Assembly: GCA_022360105.1 (NCBI GenBank)
Contig: JAKSDL010000808.1
Coordinates: 1-23,710 of the forward strand
DNA from: Pseudomonadota bacterium
GTDB taxonomy: Bacteria > SAR324 > XYD2-FULL-50-16 > JAHJRI01
Reading direction: 5' to 3'
Length of the DNA stretch: 23,710 nt
In this document: positions 1 to 8,216 of the stretch, one piece after another
How the letters are laid out: the number at the start of each line of letters is the position of its first letter
Numbering within the stretch: position 1 is the stretch's first letter
Made by a program: the position numbers and the translations under genes
Notes under the pieces: generated by a model
Told to the model about the DNA's origin: nothing
Seen by the model: the letters and a program-made list of their open reading frames with translations, nothing else
The model's database searches: none

Positions 1-1308
1 AACGATCTCAGCTATCTGATCCTGGATGTCATTGAAGAAATGCGAATCCTGCAGCCCAGTTCCATGATTCAATTAAGCAAAAAAAATCCGGATCGTTTTC
101 TGAAAAGAGCCTTGCGTATTATCAAAACCGGTTATGGGCAACCCTCCATTTTTAATACAGACACCATTGTGCAAGAACTGGTCAGACAAAATAAATCCCT
201 GGAGGACGCAAGAAACGGTGGAGCTAGTGGATGCGTTGAAAGCGGAGCTTTTGGGACGGAAAGCTATATCCTTACCGGTTATTTTAACCTGACGAAAATT
301 CTGGAACTGACCATCAATAACGGGGTTGATCCCGAGACCGGAAACCAACTGGGCTTGCAAACCGGTGACCTGGAATCCTTTGAAAGTTTTGATCACTTTA
401 TGGAAGCTTTTTCGGAGCAGTTGAACCATTTTATTGATCTTAAGATTGTCGGGAATAATATTATTGAACGAATCTACGCCAAATATTTGCCCACACCGTT
501 TCTCTCACTGTTTATCGATGATTGCATTAAAAACGGCAAGGACTACAACGCAGGCGGAGCTCGCTATAACACGGCGTATATTCAGGGCGTCGGACTGGGC
601 AGCATAACCGATGCACTGGTATCATTAAAGGTCAATCTGTTTGAAACCGGATTTACCACTGCTCAAGAATTGAAAGCAGCACTACAATCCGATTTTCAAG
701 GATATGAACACCTGCAACACAGGTTTCGTTTCGAATCACCCAAATATGGCAATGATGATGATCAGGCTGATGATGTGATGAAACAGGTTTTTGAGTGTTT
801 CTACAATGCAGTAAACGGGAGACCAACCACCAAAGGCGGATGTTACAGAATTAACCTGCTTCCCACCACATCCCATATCTATTTTGGCAGTAAAATTGGA
901 GCAACTCCTGATGGTCGTAACAGGCATAGACCGCTTTCCGAGGGCATTTCCCCGGTGCAGGGTGTGGATCGTAATGGACCGGGCGCGGTGGTTAAATCTG
1001 CAGCAAAGATTGATCATATCAGGACGGGTGGCACCTTGTTGAATCAGAAATTCACACCGCAATTGATGGAGGATCAGGAAGGTTTGGATAAGGTCGCTTC
1101 CCTGGTCAGAAGTTATTTTAAGATGGACGGACACCATATCCAGTTCAACGTGGTAACGGCTGAGACCTTGAAGCAGGCGCAGCAAAAACCGGAAGAATAC
1201 AGGGATCTGATTGTCCGCGTAGCCGGGTACAGCGATTATTTTGTTGATCTCACCAGGGAATTGCAGGAAGAGATTATCTTACGAACCGAACACGCTGAAG
1301 CGCGTTAG
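1..1308 (+). CDS. Glycyl radical enzyme (PFL/diol-dehydratase superfamily), C-terminal part, 5' truncated
   Basis: The reading frame is open from the first base, so only the last 435 codons are visible and the true start lies outside the window; the ATG at 40 is internal. The thiyl-radical cysteine sits in the motif SGCVES (Cys codon 232-234). The glycyl radical loop RVAGYSDYFVDL has its Gly codon at 1225-1227. The 331 residues between Cys and Gly, and the Glu two residues after the Cys, fit the dehydratase/C-N-lyase branch (glycerol or propanediol dehydratase, choline lyase, trans-4-hydroxyproline dehydratase HypD) better than pyruvate formate-lyase. From memory of the motifs, HypD-like is the best guess, but the substrate is not established. 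Such enzymes act in the anaerobic cytoplasm and need a radical-SAM activase. None lies downstream, so it must be upstream or elsewhere. The stop codon overlaps the convergent HAD gene by 4 bases. Confidence 0.93.
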   Translation, partial: NDLSYLILDVIEEMRILQPSSMIQLSKKNPDRFLKRALRIIKTGYGQPSIFNTDTIVQELVRQNKSLEDARNGGASGCVESGAFGTESYILTGYFNLTKILELTINNGVDPETGNQLGLQTGDLESFESFDHFMEAFSEQLNHFIDLKIVGNNIIERIYAKYLPTPFLSLFIDDCIKNGKDYNAGGARYNTAYIQGVGLGSITDALVSLKVNLFETGFTTAQELKAALQSDFQGYEHLQHRFRFESPKYGNDDDQADDVMKQVFECFYNAVNGRPTTKGGCYRINLLPTTSHIYFGSKIGATPDGRNRHRPLSEGISPVQGVDRNGPGAVVKSAAKIDHIRTGGTLLNQKFTPQLMEDQEGLDKVASLVRSYFKMDGHHIQFNVVTAETLKQAQQKPEEYRDLIVRVAGYSDYFVDLTRELQEEIILRTEHAEAR

Positions 1309-1976
1309 CCCAGAATGAACTGCGAAAACTCTTCCACCTGTTCGAAAAAATAATCGCAATTCTCTTTCATGAAATCCCTGATTTCATCAATCTGGTGAGA
1401 CCAGGCTGCTGCAGCGACCGGAACACCGGCTGACCGGGCCATTTCGACTCCGGGCTTCAGGTCGTCAACCACCAGAATGTCTTCGGCTTTTAGGTTATAC
1501 TTTTGCAGAATTTGCTGAACCGGGTAAGGGTGAGGTTTGCGTTTGGATTCGTCCTCTGTCCAACCATATACAATATCAGGTAAAAACAGGTTTCCGTTGG
1601 TGGCGATTTCATAGTGTTTACCAATAATATCGCACTCGGAATGTGAAACCACCGCGACAAGACCACCCCTTTCTCGATACTCTCTTAACGCTTCCAGAAA
1701 TCCCGGGTAAAATTCAGGGACAATGCTTTCCGTATAGTCCCGCCAAATCTTGTATTCAAGGGTGATTTCGTCTTCATCAAATTTCAATTCGGATTTGAGA
1801 AAATTCATAATTCCCGGATCAAAATTCTTACGAAACCAATTCTCAAGATTTACCGGAATTTCATTTGGACGAAGCTGTTTCATTACTTCGACATGTGCGG
1901 GATGGTGGATAACGGCTGTGCTGTCGACAGCGGTATCGTCATGGTCCAGGACAAGACAGGGGAATCGTAAATTCAT
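1305..1976 (-). CDS. HAD-superfamily hydrolase (phosphoglycolate phosphatase-like)
   Basis: This 223-residue cytoplasmic protein carries the four HAD motifs in order. Motif I is LDHDDT with the nucleophile Asp11 and Asp13, motif II is VVSHS (Ser111), the motif III lysine lies in KRKPHP (Lys147), and motif IV is VVDDLKPG (Asp171/Asp172). Residues about 20-95 between motifs I and II form a C1-type helical cap, as in phosphoglycolate phosphatase or pyrophosphatase relatives. The likely reaction is phosphomonoester hydrolysis; the substrate cannot be read from the sequence. The ATG at 1974-1976 begins just before the first beta strand, so little N-terminus can be missing, although the Shine-Dalgarno is weak. 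It converges on the glycyl radical enzyme gene with overlapping stop codons and has no obvious operon partner. Confidence 0.88.
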   Translation of the reverse strand: MNLRFPCLVLDHDDTAVDSTAVIHHPAHVEVMKQLRPNEIPVNLENWFRKNFDPGIMNFLKSELKFDEDEITLEYKIWRDYTESIVPEFYPGFLEALREYRERGGLVAVVSHSECDIIGKHYEIATNGNLFLPDIVYGWTEDESKRKPHPYPVQQILQKYNLKAEDILVVDDLKPGVEMARSAGVPVAAAAWSHQIDEIRDFMKENCDYFFEQVEEFSQFILG

Positions 1977-2060
1977 AGCAGCTAATTCCAGAATCTGGGT
2001 TTTTGTGATGACTGTTTTATCGAAAAAAGGTACCAGCCTTCACCGAATGTTGTCATCATC

Positions 2061-3332
2061 CTAAAACAGATCCCAGGGATACCCCAAAAACAGGACATAC
2101 TGAGAGCCTTCCTCTCCGGTAGCCACTTCAAATCGGTATACCAGACCGGACCCCATAACAGCCCTGATACCTATACCGGTTGACTGCCGTTTCTCTTTGA
2201 ACAGGTCTTCGGTCTTATCAGCTATCGTTCCTTCTTCATGGAAGAAAGCGAGTTGGATCGATGTTCGAAGATCCTTCATGAAGAGGATATCGAATTTTGT
2301 CTTCTCATCTGTCAGATTCCAACGAAATTCTCCTCCCCAAAACCGGGTATGAGCCCCTCTGTAGCGGGTGCTGGTAAAAGATCGCAGCCTGCTGAGTCCA
2401 CCCAGGGAAGAAGCATTGCCGTATTTATTGGCAGCTTCGATTACGTCGATAAAACTCTCTCGAGCTGTCTCACATTCGGTATCGCCCGATGTACAGGTCT
2501 CCAGTCCTGCATTTGCTGCGATGGTTGCCCTGTCAGTTTCGCCCTGCTCCTGAACATAAGCATCGGATTGGAAGTAGTTGGCAACAAAGGTGCTGTTTGT
2601 CAGCACCGGAATATAAAGGGTTACGTTGATATCGGCTGTATAATATTTGGGACTGCCCTCTTCCGGGTCCTGGGGAAAATCTCTTAGGTAGTTGTATCGA
2701 AATCCTGCCCTGGGATCATGACGGTCGTCCGTGAAATCGAACATGATGCTCCCCGAATTCACAGTGGTATCATCGGTTTCGCCATCATCGACTTCCAGGA
2801 TAATATCGCCATCCTTGTCCCTGATTCGTTCCAATTTGAAATTAACCCGGTAACTGCGATAGATCATCTCAAACATTCGTTCGGCAAAGGTTAGAGTCAG
2901 CATCCCTCCGTAGGAAACATTATCGGAAATTTCCGCGTTATTAAAATCCTCGGGTTTTTCATCTCCTTCCATACCACGAGAGTAGTTGATGCTAAAGGAA
3001 GCTTTGCTGATCGTCGAATAACCGATATCCAGAATTAATCGTTTCTCCAGCAGATGCAGATCAGTCAATCCTATGGCTTGTCCCTCCACATCACCAAAAA
3101 TACCAAGCCCGTAAACATCAACATAGCTACCTGCCACATTCTGGATTGCCCCGGCAACGCCCAACCCATCTCCAACGCCAGGAATGCTGTAGGGAAGAGG
3201 CAATATGGCATAAGCTGTTTCGTTTTTAAATTGCTCCGATCTCCTCGTAAACACGTATGAAAAAGCCGATTCGCTAATTAGCAGGAGGCTGAGCACCAGA
3301 TAGAGAATTCTTAGGTCGGTGAATCGAATCAT
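2061..3332 (-). CDS. Outer membrane beta-barrel protein, Omp85/BamA surface-antigen (D15) type
   Basis: The 423-residue product starts with a signal peptide (about residues 1-25, hydrophobic core YLVLSLLLIS). It continues as alternating amphipathic strands and ends in an aromatic residue (final Phe), the usual C-terminal signal recognised by the BAM machinery. DDRHDPRAGF at 202-211 matches the conserved D-x-R-x-x-P-x-x-G stretch of Omp85 barrels. RYRGAHTRF at 323-331 resembles the loop-6 (V/I)RG(F/Y) motif. No POTRA repeats precede the barrel, so this is the barrel-only class of surface-antigen proteins, not BamA itself. The role is unknown; outer-membrane transport or lipid handling is the family-based guess. 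Two cysteines (280, 287) lie in one predicted surface loop and could form a disulfide. The gene stands alone, with no good Shine-Dalgarno in front of the chosen ATG. Confidence 0.82.
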   Translation of the reverse strand: MIRFTDLRILYLVLSLLLISESAFSYVFTRRSEQFKNETAYAILPLPYSIPGVGDGLGVAGAIQNVAGSYVDVYGLGIFGDVEGQAIGLTDLHLLEKRLILDIGYSTISKASFSINYSRGMEGDEKPEDFNNAEISDNVSYGGMLTLTFAERMFEMIYRSYRVNFKLERIRDKDGDIILEVDDGETDDTTVNSGSIMFDFTDDRHDPRAGFRYNYLRDFPQDPEEGSPKYYTADINVTLYIPVLTNSTFVANYFQSDAYVQEQGETDRATIAANAGLETCTSGDTECETARESFIDVIEAANKYGNASSLGGLSRLRSFTSTRYRGAHTRFWGGEFRWNLTDEKTKFDILFMKDLRTSIQLAFFHEEGTIADKTEDLFKEKRQSTGIGIRAVMGSGLVYRFEVATGEEGSQYVLFLGYPWDLF

Positions 3333-3420
3333 GTTATTTTAAGGGGCACATGTGGAGTTTATTAAATGTAAATAAATGCAAACTATTGACCTATACGATC
3401 GTCACTTAAGGTCAATTAAA

Positions 3421-3521
3421 GCTTTTCTGATACTATCGATCAGACTTATCATGTTGAAAAGCATTTTTTCCGGGATTCAGCTACGCTCACCCCGGGCTGT
3501 CATGAAGCACTCCTTTGGAGT
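3421..3521. repeat. Cluster of stem-loops upstream of the EndoQ gene, repeat-like
   Basis: Three hairpins follow each other in the gap between the outer-membrane gene and the PHP endonuclease. First, GCTTTTC (3421-3427) pairs with GAAAAGC (3456-3462), with a nested CTGAT/ATCAG stem (3427-3431 with 3439-3443), followed by a run of T. Second, CCGGG (3470-3474) pairs with CCCGG (3491-3495). Third, ACTCC/GGAGT (3509-3521) has a TTT loop. The first resembles a weak intrinsic terminator on the plus strand, but no plus-strand gene precedes it. The second and third look like a dispersed intergenic repeat. Confidence 0.4.
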
Positions 3522-3619
3522 TTGGTGACTCAAGATAGTCGATATACTACATTGACGGATACAACAAGGACTTAACCCGACAACACTGATTAAGCATAAA
3601 AGCAGGAATAAAAGCAAAA

Positions 3620-4876
3620 ATGAAATACATCGCGGATCTCCACATACATTCTCCCTATTCAAGGGCGACGAGCAAGAAAAGTGATTTAAATGGTTTATTT
3701 GCCTGGGCCGGCGTCAAGGGAATTCAAGTTGTTGGTACGGGGGATTTCACTCATCCGGCCTGGTTTGCTGAATTACGGGAAAACCTTGAAGAAGCTGAAC
3801 ACGGTTTTTTTAAACTGAAGGATGAATCGGTTCCCACCGTATTGCCTGAAACCAAACCCCAAACATCATCCATTCGATTTGTCCTCACTGCAGAAATAAG
3901 CTGCATCTACAAAAAAAATGGAAAAACCAGAAAAATTCATACCATTCTTCTTGTTCCGGATTTTGAAGCAGCCAAAGCCATCAATTCCAAGTTAAGCACG
4001 ATCGGAAACATTGAGTCAGACGGAAGACCCATCTTAGGCTTGGATGTGCGGAACCTGCTGGAGATTTTACTGGAAAATTCCGAAAACGGTTTTATGGTAC
4101 CTGCTCATATTTGGACACCCTGGTTTTCTCTGTTTGGTTCCAAGTCCGGTTTTGATACCATTGATGAATGTTTTGAAGATCTTAGTTCCCATATATTTGC
4201 CCTGGAAACCGGTCTATCATCTGATCCCGAAATGATTCGGACAATTTCGTCCCTGGATCGATTCACCCTGGTTTCCAATTCCGATTGTCATTCTCCTTCC
4301 AAACTGGGCCGGGAAGCCAATCTCTTTGAGACGGGATTTGATTTCTTCAGTATGAAGCAAGCGCTGCAAGATCCTTCTAAAGGCGGATTCAAAGGCACCA
4401 TTGAATTTTATCCCGAGGAAGGTAAATACCATCAAAATGGTCATCGAAAATGTGGTGTCTGCCTGACTCCTGAAGAAACGATTCGCTACAGGGGAATATG
4501 TCCGATCTGCAAAAAACCGCTTACGATTGGTGTCATGCACCGGATTTCCGAACTTGCTGATCGAAAGCATCCTGTTTATCCGAAAGAGCAAGAGAGGTTT
4601 ATCAGTCTGATTCCCCTGGTGGAAATTCTCTCGGAGATCCTGGGAGTTGGTGCCGGGAGCAAAAAGGTTTTGAAAGAATATTCAAAGCTGATTAATCAAT
4701 TTGGTTCGGAATTCGATATATTGATGGATGCTCCCGTGGATATGATTTCGCAATTGCACTCAACCACACTGGCAGAAGGCATTAACCGTTTACGCAACCG
4801 CAATGTCATCCGAAAACCAGGTTTTGACGGGGAGTATGGGATTATACGTTTGTTCAAACCTGGAGAATTGGAGTAG
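3620..4876 (+). CDS. Endonuclease Q-like PHP-domain DNA repair nuclease
   Basis: The 418-residue protein has the full layout of the EndoQ/TIGR00375 family. The N-terminal PHP metal site is ADLHIHSPYS (His8, His10), followed by GTGDFTHPAW (Asp42, His45), TAEIS (Glu92), PAHIWTPWFSLFG (His163) and NSDCH (Asp222, His224). A four-cysteine zinc finger (C278-x2-C281, C294-x2-C297) follows, then a helical C-terminal region. Archaeal EndoQ nicks DNA 5' of deaminated bases (uracil, hypoxanthine, xanthine) and abasic sites; the same role is inferred here. Length is close to the about 420 residues of the archaeal enzyme, and no UvrD-type helicase is fused. The ATG directly precedes the first PHP strand, so the start is safe, although the possible Shine-Dalgarno (AGGAA) is about 12 bases away. 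The gene is monocistronic. Confidence 0.85.
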   Translation: MKYIADLHIHSPYSRATSKKSDLNGLFAWAGVKGIQVVGTGDFTHPAWFAELRENLEEAEHGFFKLKDESVPTVLPETKPQTSSIRFVLTAEISCIYKKNGKTRKIHTILLVPDFEAAKAINSKLSTIGNIESDGRPILGLDVRNLLEILLENSENGFMVPAHIWTPWFSLFGSKSGFDTIDECFEDLSSHIFALETGLSSDPEMIRTISSLDRFTLVSNSDCHSPSKLGREANLFETGFDFFSMKQALQDPSKGGFKGTIEFYPEEGKYHQNGHRKCGVCLTPEETIRYRGICPICKKPLTIGVMHRISELADRKHPVYPKEQERFISLIPLVEILSEILGVGAGSKKVLKEYSKLINQFGSEFDILMDAPVDMISQLHSTTLAEGINRLRNRNVIRKPGFDGEYGIIRLFKPGELE

Positions 4877-5011
4877 GGGGCTGAATGAAGAAAAGGGTAT
4901 TTTAATAAAAATTATTGGCGCTTATCTGAGACCATACGCTGATTATTTCCGGTAACATCCTCCGGGTGGTCCTCAGTCGATATTATTTGTCTAAGAGGAT
5001 TGAGACTGGTT

Positions 5012-5080
5012 GTCATCCTGAATGATAGTGAAGGATCTGCCAGAGCCCTCGAAAGATTCTTCACTATCATTCAGAATGAC
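5012..5080. repeat. Long palindromic repeat, 27-bp arms
   Basis: The arm 5012-5038 is the inverted complement of 5054-5080 at 25 of 27 positions, with a 15-base spacer (5039-5053). The core is CTGAATGATAGTGAAG. As RNA it would fold into one long hairpin. Both flanking genes point towards it (EndoQ from the left, the kinase from the right), so it could end transcription in both directions. It also resembles dispersed palindromic repeats containing this GTCAT-x-CTGAATGATAGTGAAG core in other bacterial genomes, as I recall. Confidence 0.85.
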
Positions 5081-5150
5081 ATGTTGGCTAGTTACCTTTA
5101 ACTCAATGACAACAAGGCCCACGTCAACGTGCAAAGGCTGGCAGCGACAA

Positions 5151-6452
5151 TCACAAAGCACCTGATTGGGGGATTAAAAAGCTAAAAGTGGCTCCGCCCT
5201 CATCATTATTGGTCACCCAGATTCTTCCACCGTGTGCTTCAATGATTTCCGCACAAATAGCTAATCCGAGTCCGGTACCTCCTGCCCCGGTGCGGGTTCT
5301 TGTACTTTGAATAAATTTATCAAATACTGCGTTCAATTCATTTTCAGGAATCCCGATTCCCTGGTCTTTAATCATTACTTTTAAGGCGTTTCCGCTGGAG
5401 TGTTCCAGCAATACTTCCTCCTGCTCAAAGGAGATCCAGATCGATTTGCCTTCAGGTGTAAATTTAACGGCATTTGACAACAGGTTTTGCAACACCTGCC
5501 TGATTCGAAAATCATCACAGTACACATCGGTCGGGATTTCCCCAGTGTCAATTACAATTGTAATGCTTTTTTCATCAGACAAGGGTTGAAGCTCCAGGGA
5601 TACCTCTTCCACAAGGATTCTCAACGAAAAAACATCCATATTGTAATCCATTTTCCCGGATTCCAGCTTGGAGAGATCCAACAAATCGTTCAGGAGCATC
5701 ATTAAGCGATCGCCGGTTTTTCGAATCTGGGAAAAATAATGTTTAATCTTATCTTTGGTGATGTTGTTGATTTTGCGAATCCCCAGCTGAGAATAGTTCA
5801 GGATATGGTGCATCGGTGTTCTCAGCTCGTGAGAAATGTTGGATAAAAATTCACTTTTGGCAATATTTGCCATTTCAGCCTGCTGTTTGGCTATTCTTAG
5901 ATTTGCCTCAATTCGCTGACGAGTGGTTATATCTTGTTGCAGCGTTTGTTTAATGTCCTGTAGTTCCCTGTTGGTTTTTTCAAATTGTTGAGCTTTATAA
6001 GTGGTAAGATTGAGTTTTTCTGTGAGTATTTTTGCGAAAATTCGATAAAGGAAATTCTGAATTTCCACCGGTTCCATATCTGAATAGGCTCCCACGTGTG
6101 AGGCTGCAATGCTGAATACTTCCGTGTCATTCGACGACGCAAAAACAGAAGCCAGACACGGTTTGTCGTCGATGATACTCATTTCACCAAAAATATCTCC
6201 GATCCGTTTCAGCTGAAGTATTAAATCGCCCTCTACACTAATTTCAACGCTGCCTCTCATCAAAAAGAAAAGGCGATCATTTTTCTCCCCTTCAGCAAGT
6301 ATGGTTGCTCCTTTTTTGTACTTGGCGAACTGGGAAAGAGGTATCAGCCTTCTCAGCATTTGTTCGGGAAAATTGCCGAAAAGTCGGGATTTCTTGAAAA
6401 ACTCAAGGATCTCTGAATTTTCGTAAACAATATATTGAAAACCTTTATCCAC
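5151..6452 (-). CDS. Sensor histidine kinase with N-terminal cyclic-nucleotide-binding-like domain
   Basis: The 433-residue protein has a CNMP-binding-like beta-roll (about 20-140, with GDIFGEMS), a coiled-coil linker (about 155-198), a HisKA domain with the phospho-acceptor in SNISHELRTPM (His208), and a HATPase domain. The HATPase shows an N box (QNLLSNAVKF, Asn327), G1 (DQGIGIP, 363-369), an F box (FDKF) and G2 (GTGLGLA, 392-398). No membrane helix is seen, so it is cytoplasmic. The CNMP motif usually has an Arg after the Pro, which holds the cyclic phosphate. Here the segment reads KPCLASV with Cys99 at that place, so nucleotide binding is doubtful. The start is a GTG (6450-6452) with AAAGAG five bases upstream; no ATG fits better. 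No response regulator lies next to it, so it is an orphan kinase. It is divergent from the MocR gene. Confidence 0.92.
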   Translation of the reverse strand: MDKGFQYIVYENSEILEFFKKSRLFGNFPEQMLRRLIPLSQFAKYKKGATILAEGEKNDRLFFLMRGSVEISVEGDLILQLKRIGDIFGEMSIIDDKPCLASVFASSNDTEVFSIAASHVGAYSDMEPVEIQNFLYRIFAKILTEKLNLTTYKAQQFEKTNRELQDIKQTLQQDITTRQRIEANLRIAKQQAEMANIAKSEFLSNISHELRTPMHHILNYSQLGIRKINNITKDKIKHYFSQIRKTGDRLMMLLNDLLDLSKLESGKMDYNMDVFSLRILVEEVSLELQPLSDEKSITIVIDTGEIPTDVYCDDFRIRQVLQNLLSNAVKFTPEGKSIWISFEQEEVLLEHSSGNALKVMIKDQGIGIPENELNAVFDKFIQSTRTRTGAGGTGLGLAICAEIIEAHGGRIWVTNNDEGGATFSFLIPQSGAL

Positions 6453-6654
6453 AATCGCTCTTTATGAATTAATGTTTGCTGACATAGTTTATCGTATTTA
6501 AATTTGCGAATCAATGTTAATTAAAATAACCGGTTACACCTGCTGCTTTTGATGAAGCTCAATCAATCCACTATAAACACATCATTTTTTTTTGAAGGCA
6601 ACATTAACCAGGATTCGAATATCAAATTGGCTGGTCGATTATTGCGATAAATTG

Positions 6655-6673
6655 GTTGTTTACAATCCACAAC
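6655..6673. promoter_or_regulatory. Possible operator upstream of the MocR gene (inverted repeat)
   Basis: GTTGT (6655-6659) and ACAAC (6669-6673) form a small inverted repeat in the gap between the divergent kinase and MocR genes, about 37 bases before the preferred MocR start. MocR/PdxR proteins often bind repeats close to their own promoter. The motif is short and could be chance. Confidence 0.25.
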
Positions 6674-6709
6674 TAGTGTTGAATGATTGCATCAAAAAAG
6701 GAAAAAACC

Positions 6710-8188
6710 ATGCTGCTCTTTCATTTGAACAAATCTAAGGATCTGCCCCTATATCAACAGATCATTAATGAAATTAAGCAATTAATTGATTCAGCTACTT
6801 GGAAAACCGGACATCGACTGCCATCCAGCCGGGAATTAGCCGAAGATCTTGGTGTCAATCGTTCTACCGTATACCGGGCTTATCAGGAGCTTTGGGCGCA
6901 AGGTTATATCGAATGTACCCCGGGCACATACACAACTGTCCGTCATCAGAAAAAGGTAAATAATGAGAAAATTTTAAAACCTGATTCCAAAATAAACTGG
7001 GAAAAACAAGCAACAAAAGCAAGTAAGAAAATTTTTCAGGCCTCACAGGAAAAAACCAACCGGCATTTGACCGGTGATGTTATCGATTTCGTTTCGCTCT
7101 CTCCTGATCCCCGATTATACCCGGTTGACGATTTCCGCAGATGTCAGAACCAGGTTATGAGACGTATTGGAGCCACTTTGTTACAATATGGTGATCCCTT
7201 TGGATATCGACCTTTGAGAAAGTTCATAGCCCAACGTCAACGACAATACGGAATGAATTTGCATTTGGAGGAGATCCTTATTACCAATGGCGTCCAGCAA
7301 GCATTTAACTTAATCTGTCAGTTTTTGTTGCACGCGCGTTCATCTGTTGTTGTTGAAGAGCCGACCTACCCCGCTGTTCTTTCCGTCCTTGATTTGCACG
7401 GAGTCAAGGCAATAGGAGTAAACCAGGGAGATGCCGGTTTGGAGCTGGATATGCTTGAAGATCTTTTCAAAAGGCAGCATCCGGTATTTCTCTATACCAT
7501 GCCCAATTTCCAGAACCCAACCGGGATAACAACCTCGCATGCCCATCGTGAAAAGTTGCTTTCCCTTTGTGAAAAAGCCGGGGTGTTGATTATTGAAGAT
7601 GGATTTGAAGAGGAGTTGAAATACTTTGGGAAAGCGGTATTACCACTAAAGTCGTTGGACCGAAAAGGCATTGTGATTTACCTGGGAACATTTTCCAAGG
7701 TATTGTTTCCGGGATTGCGCATAGGTTGGATTGCTGCAAACAGGGATTGTATCAACATGCTGGCTCCGCTCAAGCAGGTCAATGACACAGCAGGTAACAT
7801 CATGGAACAGGCAGCAATGGAGTGTTATTGCCAATCAGGGGAATTCGAAATTCATGTCAGACGCATGCACCGGGAATACAGAAAACGTATGAAATTAGCT
7901 TTATCGCTGGCCAGACAATGTATATCCGCAAAGCATTTCGACTGCACACTTCCATCCGGCGGCTATACTTTCTGGGTTGAAGCCAAGGATGCGAGCCTCC
8001 CTGAAGAGACCCTGATCGAAAAATTATTAGATGCCGGAGTCAGCGTGTCACCCGGCAGCAAATTTTTCACCGGAAAAAGGAACGTTGCCTGTTTCAGGAT
8101 TTCCATTGCCCATTGCGACCAGCAGGAAATTGAAATTGGGTTCAAAAAAATGGGAGATGTTCTCGCCAGTCTGGTAAAAAGCTCATAA
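6710..8188 (+). CDS. MocR/PdxR-family regulator (GntR HTH fused to class I aminotransferase domain)
   Basis: An N-terminal winged helix of the GntR type (about residues 10-80, LPSSRELAEDLGVNRSTVYR) is joined by a linker to a fold-type I aminotransferase domain (about 125-485). The PLP site is visible: PNFQNPTG (265-272), Asp297 in IIEDGFE, the Schiff-base lysine Lys330 in GTFSK, and Arg337 in PGLRIGW. Members bind PLP or an amino-acid derivative and control vitamin B6, GABA, taurine or similar genes; the target here is unknown. An ATG at 6683 would add nine residues, but AAGGA (6698-6702) lies seven bases before the ATG at 6710, so I prefer that start (492 residues). It is divergent from the orphan kinase gene, and such regulators often control a divergent neighbour or themselves. 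No PLP-synthesis gene is nearby. Confidence 0.93.
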   Translation: MLLFHLNKSKDLPLYQQIINEIKQLIDSATWKTGHRLPSSRELAEDLGVNRSTVYRAYQELWAQGYIECTPGTYTTVRHQKKVNNEKILKPDSKINWEKQATKASKKIFQASQEKTNRHLTGDVIDFVSLSPDPRLYPVDDFRRCQNQVMRRIGATLLQYGDPFGYRPLRKFIAQRQRQYGMNLHLEEILITNGVQQAFNLICQFLLHARSSVVVEEPTYPAVLSVLDLHGVKAIGVNQGDAGLELDMLEDLFKRQHPVFLYTMPNFQNPTGITTSHAHREKLLSLCEKAGVLIIEDGFEEELKYFGKAVLPLKSLDRKGIVIYLGTFSKVLFPGLRIGWIAANRDCINMLAPLKQVNDTAGNIMEQAAMECYCQSGEFEIHVRRMHREYRKRMKLALSLARQCISAKHFDCTLPSGGYTFWVEAKDASLPEETLIEKLLDAGVSVSPGSKFFTGKRNVACFRISIAHCDQQEIEIGFKKMGDVLASLVKSS

Positions 8189-8216
8189 TTCTTTGGGCAG
8201 AATACTGTGTGTGAAT

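Noticed and set aside
3477..3662. 61-codon minus-strand frame upstream of EndoQ
   Set aside because: Overlaps the EndoQ start and the hairpin repeat; leucine-rich stretch is a by-product of the AT-rich antisense strand.
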